64,000 nucleotides of DNA from contig NZ_JAVAIM010000001.1 in assembly GCF_030717945.1 (NCBI RefSeq), positions 2,774,631 to 2,838,630 on the forward strand. Reading direction: 5' to 3'. The number at the start of each line of letters is the position of its first letter. Positions within the stretch are counted from its first letter, which is position 1. Shown piece after piece: positions 36,471 to 44,368 of the stretch. The notes beneath the pieces were generated by a model. That model searched no databases and was not told the DNA's origin. It saw only the letters and a program-made list of their open reading frames with translations. Position numbers and translations under genes: made by a program. This DNA is from Qipengyuania profundimaris. Lineage in GTDB: Bacteria; Pseudomonadota; Alphaproteobacteria; Sphingomonadales; Sphingomonadaceae.

Positions 36471-37429
36471 TGGCACAATCGGGCGGTCATGCCGGACACA
36501 GTCACGGCGAAGAAAGCATGAGCGACGGCCGCCTTGTATTGGCCGTCGCCCTCAACGTCCTGCTGACTGTCGCCCAGATCATCGGGGGGATATTGTCGGG
36601 TTCGCTCGCACTGATCGCCGATGCGCTGCACAATTTCAGCGACGCGGCATCGCTTGGACTGGCTCTGTTTGCGAGGCGGATCGGGCGCCGGCCAGCCGAC
36701 AAGCTTATGACCTTCGGCTATGCTCGTGCGGAAGTCGTCGCGGCGCTCATCAATCTGACGACTTTGCTTATCATCGGTTTCTATCTGCTCGTCGAGGCGA
36801 TCAACCGTTTCGCAGACCCTCAACCCGTTGAGGGGTGGACCGTAATCTGGGTCGCCGGGATAGCGCTGGTGATCGACGTGGTTACGGCGGTGATGGTTTA
36901 CGCCAGCTCGAAGAACTCCCTCAACATGAAAGCCGCCTTTCTGCACAATGTGTCCGATGCGCTGGCTTCGGTCGGTGTGATCGTGGCTGGCGTACTCATT
37001 CTGCGATACGAACTTTATATTGCCGATCTGATCATCACTGTGGTCATTGCTGCCTATGTGATCTGGCAGGGCGTCACTTTGTTGCCTCGCACGGTGCGGC
37101 TCTTGATGGGTGCGGTGCCGGGCGAAAGCGAGTTCGATCGCATTGTGAGCGACCTGCGTGACACAGAAGGCGTGGCCGACGTCCATCACGTCCATGTCTG
37201 GAGCATCAGTGAGCATTATCGCGCGCTTGAGGCGCATATCGTTCCTGCCGAATCTTCGCTGCAGGCTTTCGAGGATGTGAAGGCGCGGGCTCGCGGTATG
37301 CTCGAGACGCAGCACGCCATCGCCCATGCAACGTTCGAAGCCTGTCTCGCTGCGGAGTGTGATCCGGACATGATCCCGGACCATCAGGTCGAGAAGAACC
37401 ATCACCACGACCATGACCACGACCATTGA
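36470..37429 (+). CDS. czcD: CzcD-type CDF zinc/cadmium/cobalt efflux protein
   Basis: Full-length CDF transporter of 319 residues. It has a histidine-rich N-terminus (GGHAGHSHGEE), the zinc sites ADALHNFSDAAS in TM2 and HNVSDALAS in TM5 (HxxxD in both), a C-terminal cytoplasmic domain with HHVHVWSIS, and a His/Asp tail (NHHHDHDHDH). It exports Zn, Cd or Co from the cytoplasm to the periplasm, feeding the Czc pump. GTG 36470 overlaps the previous stop and has AAAGGAGG at ideal spacing. Confidence 0.9.
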   Translation: MAQSGGHAGHSHGEESMSDGRLVLAVALNVLLTVAQIIGGILSGSLALIADALHNFSDAASLGLALFARRIGRRPADKLMTFGYARAEVVAALINLTTLLIIGFYLLVEAINRFADPQPVEGWTVIWVAGIALVIDVVTAVMVYASSKNSLNMKAAFLHNVSDALASVGVIVAGVLILRYELYIADLIITVVIAAYVIWQGVTLLPRTVRLLMGAVPGESEFDRIVSDLRDTEGVADVHHVHVWSISEHYRALEAHIVPAESSLQAFEDVKARARGMLETQHAIAHATFEACLAAECDPDMIPDHQVEKNHHHDHDHDH

Positions 37430-37521
37430 CAAGCGCGGCGATCGGGTCGGTCGCTGTGGGCAAGCAGCTTGGCAGCGCACGGCATAAACCGCCCTGCAAC
37501 TCGTAAAATGAGGACCAACGA

Positions 37522-39162
37522 ATGAAAGCATCCGATCTCATGGTCGCCGCACTCGAAGCCGAGGGCGTCGAATATGTTTTCGCCGTTCCAGGCGAAGAAA
37601 ACCTGGATCTTCTGGAATCGCTGCGAACTTCCGCCATCACGCTGGTTCTGGCCCGTCACGAACAGGGCGCTGGCTTCATGGCGACGACCTATGGCCGCCT
37701 GACCGGCAAGGCAGGTGTGTGCCTGGCGACTCTCGGGCCTGGGGCGACGAACCTGACCACACCGGCGGCCTATGCCGCGCTCGGGGCCTTTCCGCTTGTC
37801 ATCATTACCGGACAGAAGCCGATAAAGACATCGAAACAGGCCCAGTTCCAGATCGTCGATGTCGTTTCCCTGTTCACTCCGCTCTGCAAGGCTTCGACCC
37901 AGATTGTGAACGGCAACCGCATCCCCTCTCTCGTTCGCGAAGGTTTCCGCCTGGCGCAGGAAGAAAGACCCGGAGCCGTCCTCCTGGAACTGCCCGAAGA
38001 TATCGCTGAAGAGGAAACGATCGAACCGGTCATACCGCCGCATGACAGGCGTTATGCGGTCGCCGGAGATGCTGCGCTCGACGAAGCGGCCGAGCGCATC
38101 ATCGCGGCTGAGCGGCCATTGCTCCTGATCGGTGCCGGAGCGAACCGCCGCCGCGCTTCGAAAGCGTTGCGCAAATTCGTGTCTGATACCGGCTTTCCCT
38201 TCTTCGACACCCAGATGGGCAAGGGCGTGGTCGATGAAGATAGCGAGCTCTATCTGGGCACCGCGGCGCTATCGTCGGGCGATTATGTTCACTGCGCAAT
38301 CGAAAAGGCCGATCTGATCGTCAATATCGGTCACGACGTGGTGGAGAAGCCGCCCTTCTTCATGGAGCCGGGCGGGCAGACCGTCATCCATATCAATTAC
38401 AAGGCAGCCGAAGTCGATCAGGTCTACTTCCCGCAGCTCGAGGTCATCGGCGACATCGCCGGATCGGTCGAGCGGCTGGGAAACCGCCTGGATGGCAAGC
38501 TGCAGTGCGACCGCAGCTATTATACCGCCCTGCATCACGAGATTGCATCGCACATCTCCGAGACCAGCGACGACGAACGTTTTCCAATGGTCCCCCAGCG
38601 CGTGGTTGCCGACGTACGCAGCGTAATGGCGCGCGATGATATCGTTGCGCTCGACAACGGCATCTACAAGATCTGGTTCGCCAGAAACTACATCGCCCAC
38701 GAGCCTGGCACCATCCTGCTCGACAATGCATTGGCGACGATGGGTGCTGGCCTTCCATCCGCCATGATGGCTGCGATGCTGGCGCCGGGGCGCAGAGTGC
38801 TCGCGGTATGCGGCGATGGCGGGTTCATGATGAACTCGCAGGAACTGGAAACGGCCGTCAGGCTTGGACTGAACCTTGTCGTTCTCGTTCTGAATGATGC
38901 AGCATACGGGATGATCCGCTGGAAGCAGGACCAGCTTGGCTTTCCGGACTACGGCCTGACCTTTTCCAATCCCGACTTTGTCACCTACGCACAAAGCTAT
39001 GGAGCGACCGGCCACCGTGTCGAGCGAAGTGCGGATCTGGTTTCGGTCCTGAACGCCGCATTCGAGGCTGGCGGCGTGCACCTTGTCGATCTGCCCGTCG
39101 ACTATTCCGAAAACAAGAAGGTGCTGATTGATGAACTCGGCGCAAAGGTGTGTGAGCTATGA
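37522..39162 (+). CDS. Acetolactate synthase large subunit-like ThDP enzyme
   Basis: Thiamine-diphosphate enzyme of 546 residues: catalytic glutamate region ARHEQGAGFMA near residue 50, FAD-type middle domain, and the ThDP/Mg motif starting GDGGFMMNSQELETA and ending NDAAYGMI. It resembles the catabolic or unassigned branch of acetolactate synthases; no regulatory small subunit (ilvN/ilvH) is near, so branched-chain synthesis is unlikely to be its job. It is coupled by ATGA to an aldehyde dehydrogenase gene. Its presence between metal exporters is unexplained. Confidence 0.85.
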   Translation: MKASDLMVAALEAEGVEYVFAVPGEENLDLLESLRTSAITLVLARHEQGAGFMATTYGRLTGKAGVCLATLGPGATNLTTPAAYAALGAFPLVIITGQKPIKTSKQAQFQIVDVVSLFTPLCKASTQIVNGNRIPSLVREGFRLAQEERPGAVLLELPEDIAEEETIEPVIPPHDRRYAVAGDAALDEAAERIIAAERPLLLIGAGANRRRASKALRKFVSDTGFPFFDTQMGKGVVDEDSELYLGTAALSSGDYVHCAIEKADLIVNIGHDVVEKPPFFMEPGGQTVIHINYKAAEVDQVYFPQLEVIGDIAGSVERLGNRLDGKLQCDRSYYTALHHEIASHISETSDDERFPMVPQRVVADVRSVMARDDIVALDNGIYKIWFARNYIAHEPGTILLDNALATMGAGLPSAMMAAMLAPGRRVLAVCGDGGFMMNSQELETAVRLGLNLVVLVLNDAAYGMIRWKQDQLGFPDYGLTFSNPDFVTYAQSYGATGHRVERSADLVSVLNAAFEAGGVHLVDLPVDYSENKKVLIDELGAKVCEL

Positions 39163-40553
39163 AAACGATCGTTCACAATCCTTTCGACCGCTCGCCGATT
39201 GCAGAAGTACCGCTTGTTGGCTGGGCTCAAATCGATGAATGGCTGAATGAAGCGCAGTTGCTCCACCGCGACCGCCATGGCTGGCTTGCCGTGCACGAGC
39301 GTGTCGCCATCCTCCGGCGGGCTGCGGATATCATGCGCGAACGAGCCGAGGATCTGGCTCTCCAGATCGTCAGGGAGGGCGGCAAACCCCTGGTCGATGC
39401 GCGCGTGGAAGCCGGTCGCGCGATCAACAGCGTCGACTTGTGCGTTCAGGCGCTCAGCGATGGCGGCGGTCACGAGATCCCCATGGACCTGACAGAAGCG
39501 GGTGCGGGAAGGACGGCATATACCTTCCGCGAGCCGATCGGTCCTGTCGTGGCGATCTCGGCATTCAATCACCCGCTCAACCTAATCGTCCATCAGGTTG
39601 GACCGGCGGTAGCAGCCGGGTGCCCCGTTCTCATCAAGCCTGCGCTGGAAACGCCTCTTTCATGCCAGAGCTTCGTGGGCATTCTCCATGAAGCCGGCCT
39701 GCCCGGGGCCTGGTGCCGGTTCGCTCCGTGCAGCAACAATGTCGCCGAAAGAATGGTAACCGATCCGCGCACGGCGTTCTTCTCATTCATCGGTTCTGCG
39801 AAAATCGGCTGGATGCTTCGCTCGAAGCTGGCGCCGGGAACCCGCATTGCTCTCGAGCACGGCGGTGCGGCGCCGGTAATCGTGGACAGCGGCGTGGAGC
39901 GCGCAGCAGTGATCGCCTCGTTGCTAAAAGGCGGGTTCTATCATTCGGGTCAGGTCTGCGTTTCCGTGCAGCGCGTATTCGTCCCTGCTGCAGAATTGAA
40001 AGACTTCGCCAATGACCTAGGGCGAGCTGCCGAAAAGCTGGTCGTGGGCGATCCCGCCGATGCTGAGACCCAATGCGGACCCCTGATCCGAACGGAGGAA
40101 GTTGACCGCGTCGAACGCTGGGTCGATGAAGCCATCGCAGCAGGAGGCACCCTGGTGTGCGGGGGAAGCCGTCTGAGTGACACTCTTTTCTCCCCGACCG
40201 TCATTGTTGATCCTCCGGAAAGCGCCAAGGTATCCCAGGAAGAAATCTTCGGCCCCGTGATCTGCGTGTATGGCTATGACGATATCGACCTGGCTATCGA
40301 GCAGGCCAATGCCCTGCCTTACGCCTTTCAGGCCGCTGTATTCAGCGATCGGCTGTCAATCGCCAATCATTGCATCAGGTCTCTGACGGGATCGGCGGTG
40401 ATGGTGAACGACCATACGGCATTCCGCGTCGACTGGATGCCTTTTGCAGGGCTGCGCCGCTCCGGGCTTGGCGTCGGCGGGATCGCCTACACGATGGAGG
40501 ATATGAGCATTGAAAAAATGGCCGTCTGGAACTGGCCGACAGCAGCATCATAA
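39159..40553 (+). CDS. Aldehyde dehydrogenase family protein
   Basis: NAD(P)-dependent dehydrogenase of 464 residues: VVAISAFNHPLNLIVHQVGPA in the cofactor domain, general-base glutamate in ALEHGGAAP (usually ELGG), nucleophile cysteine in HSGQVCVSVQR, and EEIFGPVICVY. It should oxidise an aldehyde to an acid. Together with the ThDP enzyme it could form and oxidise an aldehyde from a 2-oxo acid, or clear toxic aldehydes; the substrate is not deducible. Confidence 0.87.
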   Translation: MKTIVHNPFDRSPIAEVPLVGWAQIDEWLNEAQLLHRDRHGWLAVHERVAILRRAADIMRERAEDLALQIVREGGKPLVDARVEAGRAINSVDLCVQALSDGGGHEIPMDLTEAGAGRTAYTFREPIGPVVAISAFNHPLNLIVHQVGPAVAAGCPVLIKPALETPLSCQSFVGILHEAGLPGAWCRFAPCSNNVAERMVTDPRTAFFSFIGSAKIGWMLRSKLAPGTRIALEHGGAAPVIVDSGVERAAVIASLLKGGFYHSGQVCVSVQRVFVPAAELKDFANDLGRAAEKLVVGDPADAETQCGPLIRTEEVDRVERWVDEAIAAGGTLVCGGSRLSDTLFSPTVIVDPPESAKVSQEEIFGPVICVYGYDDIDLAIEQANALPYAFQAAVFSDRLSIANHCIRSLTGSAVMVNDHTAFRVDWMPFAGLRRSGLGVGGIAYTMEDMSIEKMAVWNWPTAAS

Positions 40554-40689
40554 CCCGTTCGACAGACCCGGGATGGCGACACGGGCAGCTTCGCACTCGT
40601 CGGCCTTCCCGAAGTTAAGTCTCTTAGGGGCGGCGGACAAAAGCCGTGCATCGGCGAGCCTGACCGAACTGGCGCACGAGGCGCGGGCA

Positions 40690-41088
40690 TCAAGGCTCGG
40701 TGGTACCGGCAAGTGCATCGATGATGCGACAATCGCCTACCGTGTCTTGCTCGCAGGCAGCGATCATGCGCCCAAGCTCCGTCCGCAACGCCTCCAGGCT
40801 GGCGATCTTGCGCTCGACTTCGCCGAGATGGCTTCTGGCCAGAGCGTCAATGCCCGCGCAGGACCGGTCGGCATCATCGGAGAGATCGAGCAATTCCCTG
40901 ATGCGTGCCATCGAGAAGCCGAGATCACGCGCGCGCCGTATGAAGTTAAGGCGCGCTTCCTCTGCAGGTCCATAGTCGCGATAATTGGCCTTCGTGCGCG
41001 GAGGGGCAGCGAGGATACCTTCGCGCTCGTAGAAGCGGATTGTTTCGGATTTGACGCCGGTTATCCGGGCAAGTTGACCAATTCTCAT
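40690..41088 (-). CDS. MerR-family Pb/Cd/Zn/Co-type regulator
   Basis: A 132-residue MerR protein with HTH MRIGQLARITGVKSETIRFYER and metal cysteines C77, C112 and C120, the spacing of the PbrR/CadR/ZntR branch. It is divergent from a short CDF gene behind a canonical 19-bp-spacer promoter, so it most likely activates that gene and possibly the FTR1-type permease further on. The exact metal is open. Confidence 0.88.
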   Translation of the reverse strand: MRIGQLARITGVKSETIRFYEREGILAAPPRTKANYRDYGPAEEARLNFIRRARDLGFSMARIRELLDLSDDADRSCAGIDALARSHLGEVERKIASLEALRTELGRMIAACEQDTVGDCRIIDALAGTTEP

Positions 41089-41106
41089 GACAAAGGCTCC
41101 TGCGGC

Positions 41107-41137
41107 TTGACCTTGTAGTTACTACAAGGTGCATAGG
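41107..41137 (+). promoter_or_regulatory. MerR-type promoter of the short CDF gene
   Basis: A -35 TTGACC (41107-41112), 19-bp spacer and -10 CATAGG (41132-41137), with a perfect dyad of arms ACCTTGTAG and CTACAAGGT around TTA. The core GTAG-TTR-CTAC is shared with the merT promoter at 22786. Confidence 0.85.
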
Positions 41138-41163
41138 GCGGATCGACGCAAGGAGTCGAGTAA

Positions 41164-41781
41164 ATGGGAAAGACCTGCTGCGGTCCCGATGAGGGCGGTG
41201 CAAACAACAACGATCCGACATGGCGGCGCATTCTGTGGATCGCGCTGGGCCTTAATGCAATCATGTTCGGTGTGGAGATCGTGGCAGGCATTGCTGCGGA
41301 TTCGCGCGCCTTGCAGGCCGACGCGCTCGACTTTCTCGGTGATGCGGCAAACTATGCTATCAGTCTCGGCGTAGCGGGCATGGCGCTCGTCTGGCGCGCG
41401 CGTGCGGCTCTCGTAAAGGCGGCGACCATGCTGGCTTTCGGCCTGTGGGTGCTCGGCTCGGCCATCTGGGGTTTTTTTGTCGGGGCGTCGCCCGACCCGG
41501 GAACGATGGGCGCCATCGGTTCTCTTGCTTTGGCGGTAAATCTCGCCGTCGCCGCGATGCTGTTCCGGTATCGCTCGGGCGATGCGAACATGCGCTCGGT
41601 GTGGATCTGTTCGCGCAACGACGCGATCGGTAATATCGCCGTGCTGGCGGCAGCGATTGGCGTTTTCGGCACCGGCCGTGCGTGGCCCGATCTGGTTGTG
41701 GCGAGCATCATGGCAGGACTGGCGGTGTGGGGAAGTGCCGAAGTCTTCAAACAGGCACGTGGCGAACTGCGCTCTACCTAA
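41164..41781 (+). CDS. Short CDF-like cation transporter, MerR-controlled
   Basis: A 205-residue CDF core of six helices without the C-terminal cytosolic domain. The N-terminus carries a KTCCGPD motif that could bind a soft metal. TM2 has DxxxD (ADALDFLGDAAN) and TM5 reads RNDAIGN, like the paralogue at 34975. ATG 41164 follows AAGGAG, 27 bp from the -10 element. The divergent MerR predicts efflux of Pb, Cd, Zn or Co. Confidence 0.87.
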   Translation: MGKTCCGPDEGGANNNDPTWRRILWIALGLNAIMFGVEIVAGIAADSRALQADALDFLGDAANYAISLGVAGMALVWRARAALVKAATMLAFGLWVLGSAIWGFFVGASPDPGTMGAIGSLALAVNLAVAAMLFRYRSGDANMRSVWICSRNDAIGNIAVLAAAIGVFGTGRAWPDLVVASIMAGLAVWGSAEVFKQARGELRST

Positions 41782-41842
41782 ACTCCAGAATATGCCCGCG
41801 ATTGCGGATTGAGGGAAATACGTTTCCGTCTAGACTCTGCTA

Positions 41843-41859
41843 TTGCGAATTAATTGCAA
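41843..41859. promoter_or_regulatory. Fur/Mur-like imperfect palindrome TTGCGAATTAATTGCAA
   Basis: An AT-centred inverted repeat with TTGC/GCAA ends, 18 bp before the start of the FTR1-type permease gene. It resembles alphaproteobacterial Fur/Mur boxes (TGCAAAT-type halves), though the arms are imperfect. Confidence 0.35.
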
Positions 41860-41877
41860 CAGATATAGAGACCCCTC

Positions 41878-43830
41878 ATGCATCGCATCGTCTCCGCCAC
41901 CGTCCATCCGGCACTGCGGCTCATTCTGCTGGCGCTTGCGCTGTGTCTGTCCGTCACCGCGAACGCGGAAGAACCCGATGTGCGAACCACCTGGCGTCTG
42001 CTCGATTATATCGCGGTCGACTACGCCTCCGCGGTTTCCGAGGGACGTGTTGCCGACGAATTCGAATATCGCGAAATGGTGGAGTTTTCCGATGTCGTGG
42101 CGCGGCAGGTCGCTGCATTTCCGGACACTAAAGACAATCAAGCACTCATCCGCCGATCGGACCAGCTGCGAGCTCTGATCGCCAACAAGGAACCTGCCGA
42201 GCAAGTTGGGCGCTTCGCGCGCGCGCTGGCAGCCTCGTTGCTGACAGCCTACCCGGTTCCGCTCGCCCCTTCGCAGGCGCCCGACCTTGTCCGCGCCCGC
42301 ACTCTCTTCGCGCAGAACTGCGCCTCGTGTCACGGCGCCGCCGGAAGTGCGCCACCGGCCGCAATGCAGGCGCTCGATCCCCCGCCGATAGACTTTACCG
42401 ATATCGACCGGGCACGGCAGCGCAGTGCGTTCGGGCTTTACCAGGTCATCACGCAGGGGCTTGAAGGAACGTCCATGGCCAGCTTCGCATCGCTGTCCGA
42501 CGAGGATCGCTGGGCGCTTGCATTCTATGCCGGCAGCATTGCTTTTGAAGATGTGGCCAAAGGCGAGCGTATCTGGCGGGAAGATGATGGCATACGCCAG
42601 CTTGTCCCCGATCTCGAGACGCTCGCCGCGCTCACACCGGAAAGTCTGGCCGAGGAGATCGGAGAGGACCGTGCGCTCGCCGTCATGGCCTATCTTCGCG
42701 CCAATCCCAATGCGGTGGGACAGGCAAATGACACAGGTTCGCTCGCTTTCGTTCGCGATACGCTCGATCGCAGCCTGTCAGCCTATCGGGCTGGCGACCG
42801 TGAAGAAGCGCGGCAGCTTGCCCTGTCTGCCTATCTCGACGGGTTCGAACCCCTGGAGGCCCTCCTTGCAACGCGCGATGGCGGTTTGATGCGCGAGGTA
42901 GAACAGGCGCTCGGGCAATTTCGGGCCGGAATAGAGTCCGGTGCGGATCCATCCGAACTACAGCAACTAAGGGCTCGCATCGATAGTCTGCTGGCCAGAG
43001 CCGAGGGAGCGTTGGCTCCTGAGGCGGCCAGCGAAATCTCGACCTTTCTCGGGGCGTTCACCATCCTGCTGCGCGAGGGGATCGAAGCACTTCTGGTTGT
43101 GATCGCCATGATCGCCTTTGTGAAAAAGTCGCAGCGCTCCGAGGTATTGCCCTATATCCATGGTGGCTGGATCGCTGCTCTTTTCGCAGGTGTCGCCACC
43201 TGGGTCGTAGCAACCTACTTCGTAAGCATCAGCGGGGCGAGCCGCGAGATGACCGAAGGGATCGGCGCGCTGCTTGCGGCTGTCATTCTCGTATCGGTCG
43301 GGATCTGGATGCACGGCAAATCCCAGGCCGAGGAGTGGCGGCGCTATATCCAGGAAAAAATGGGCAAGGCGCTTTCGCGCGGATCGGCATGGTTTCTCTT
43401 CGGGCTCGCCTTTGTCGTGGTCTACCGCGAAGCTTTCGAGACTATCCTGTTCTACGCTGCCCTGTGGAACCCGCAGAGCAGCGGCATCATACTGTTAGGT
43501 GCCTTGTCGGCAGTAGCGCTGCTGGCGCTCATTGCTTGGGCCATGCTGCGCTACAGCCGCAAACTGCCGATCACCCAGTTCTTCCGCTACAGTGCTATCC
43601 TGATTGCGATCCTTGCGGTCATTCTCGCGGGCAAGGGCGTGGGCGCTTTCCAGGAGGCCGGAGTTCTTTCCGCCACTTTCATCGCCGGCTTGCCGCGCCT
43701 CGCCGAACTCGGCTTCTTCCCGACTGTCGAGACGATCGGCGCGCAATTGCTCACGCTGCTGGCCCTGATTGCCGGATTTCGGGTAAGTCGATCACCATCG
43801 GGACCGCAGCCGGCAGCTGTCGAGGGATAG
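41878..43830 (+). CDS. Cytochrome c - FTR1 family iron permease (PbrT-like)
   Basis: A 650-residue exported and membrane-bound fusion: signal peptide (about 1-30), haem c motif CASCH at about 148-152 within a cytochrome c domain, a helical linker, and an FTR1 permease domain with two REGxE-type motifs (LLREGIEALLV near 399 and VYREAFETILF near 515). The fused cytochrome could oxidise Fe(II) for uptake. The same family includes PbrT of Cupriavidus lead resistance; neighbouring MerR and CDF genes make a lead-related role possible. A Fur-like box in front supports iron. Confidence 0.88.
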   Translation: MHRIVSATVHPALRLILLALALCLSVTANAEEPDVRTTWRLLDYIAVDYASAVSEGRVADEFEYREMVEFSDVVARQVAAFPDTKDNQALIRRSDQLRALIANKEPAEQVGRFARALAASLLTAYPVPLAPSQAPDLVRARTLFAQNCASCHGAAGSAPPAAMQALDPPPIDFTDIDRARQRSAFGLYQVITQGLEGTSMASFASLSDEDRWALAFYAGSIAFEDVAKGERIWREDDGIRQLVPDLETLAALTPESLAEEIGEDRALAVMAYLRANPNAVGQANDTGSLAFVRDTLDRSLSAYRAGDREEARQLALSAYLDGFEPLEALLATRDGGLMREVEQALGQFRAGIESGADPSELQQLRARIDSLLARAEGALAPEAASEISTFLGAFTILLREGIEALLVVIAMIAFVKKSQRSEVLPYIHGGWIAALFAGVATWVVATYFVSISGASREMTEGIGALLAAVILVSVGIWMHGKSQAEEWRRYIQEKMGKALSRGSAWFLFGLAFVVVYREAFETILFYAALWNPQSSGIILLGALSAVALLALIAWAMLRYSRKLPITQFFRYSAILIAILAVILAGKGVGAFQEAGVLSATFIAGLPRLAELGFFPTVETIGAQLLTLLALIAGFRVSRSPSGPQPAAVEG

Positions 43831-43847
43831 GAGATCCCGGTTTGCGA

Positions 43848-44324
43848 TCAGCGGGGTCCGGTGCCGAGACGGCGCGCGAGCCACAAGGTGGCGGTGGGAA
43901 CCGCGACCCACATCACGATCGGTACCAGGCCGATTTTGGTCCCGGGCACAAGCGGCATGATTGCACTATAGGACCACCCCCAGTCGGCACCGACAGCCAG
44001 CACTTCGACCATGGCAGTAATGGCCAGGCCGATTCCCAGGAACACGACCAAACGCGAGATCGGCCAGTCTACGAGCCACGGCGTTTTACCACTGCCGACA
44101 GAGGCGCCGAGATAAGCGGCCACCATGATCCCGGCATCGCCGAACGAGGCCAGGCCGCAGCGACGTGCTGCCTCGGCAGGCGACAGATCTCCCGACTGGT
44201 AGAAAGGAAGCTGAAGCATCTCCCAGGCGAATGCGATAAGAATTCCGAATATCGCGATCCAGAGCGCTGGATGAGCACCGCGCCATTCGCGCGATTTCTC
44301 AGAGATTTGGTTTTGATCCTGCAT
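43848..44324 (-). CDS. Hypothetical four-helix membrane protein
   Basis: A 158-residue protein with four predicted membrane segments and a WEMLQLPFYQSGD motif after the first. I do not recognise a characterised family; I have the impression that similar proteins occur beside metal genes but cannot support a function. It is convergent with the FTR1 gene (17 bp apart) and lies downstream of the P-type ATPase on the same strand, 44 bp away. Confidence 0.65.
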   Translation of the reverse strand: MQDQNQISEKSREWRGAHPALWIAIFGILIAFAWEMLQLPFYQSGDLSPAEAARRCGLASFGDAGIMVAAYLGASVGSGKTPWLVDWPISRLVVFLGIGLAITAMVEVLAVGADWGWSYSAIMPLVPGTKIGLVPIVMWVAVPTATLWLARRLGTGPR

Positions 44325-44368
44325 CGTCTAATCCGTCACTCTTGCCATCTCCCTCCCGTGCCCATCGC

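Noticed and set aside
36850..36880. TTGAGGGG followed by CGTA inside czcD, similar to the ECF motif
   Set aside because: The spacing is far too short (CGTA begins 6 bases after GGGG) and it lies inside a coding region.
41810..41845. TTGAGGGAAATACGTTTCCGTC ahead of the FTR1 gene as a fifth ECF promoter
   Set aside because: First block is similar, but no CGTA or CGTC occurs at the fixed 16-base distance.
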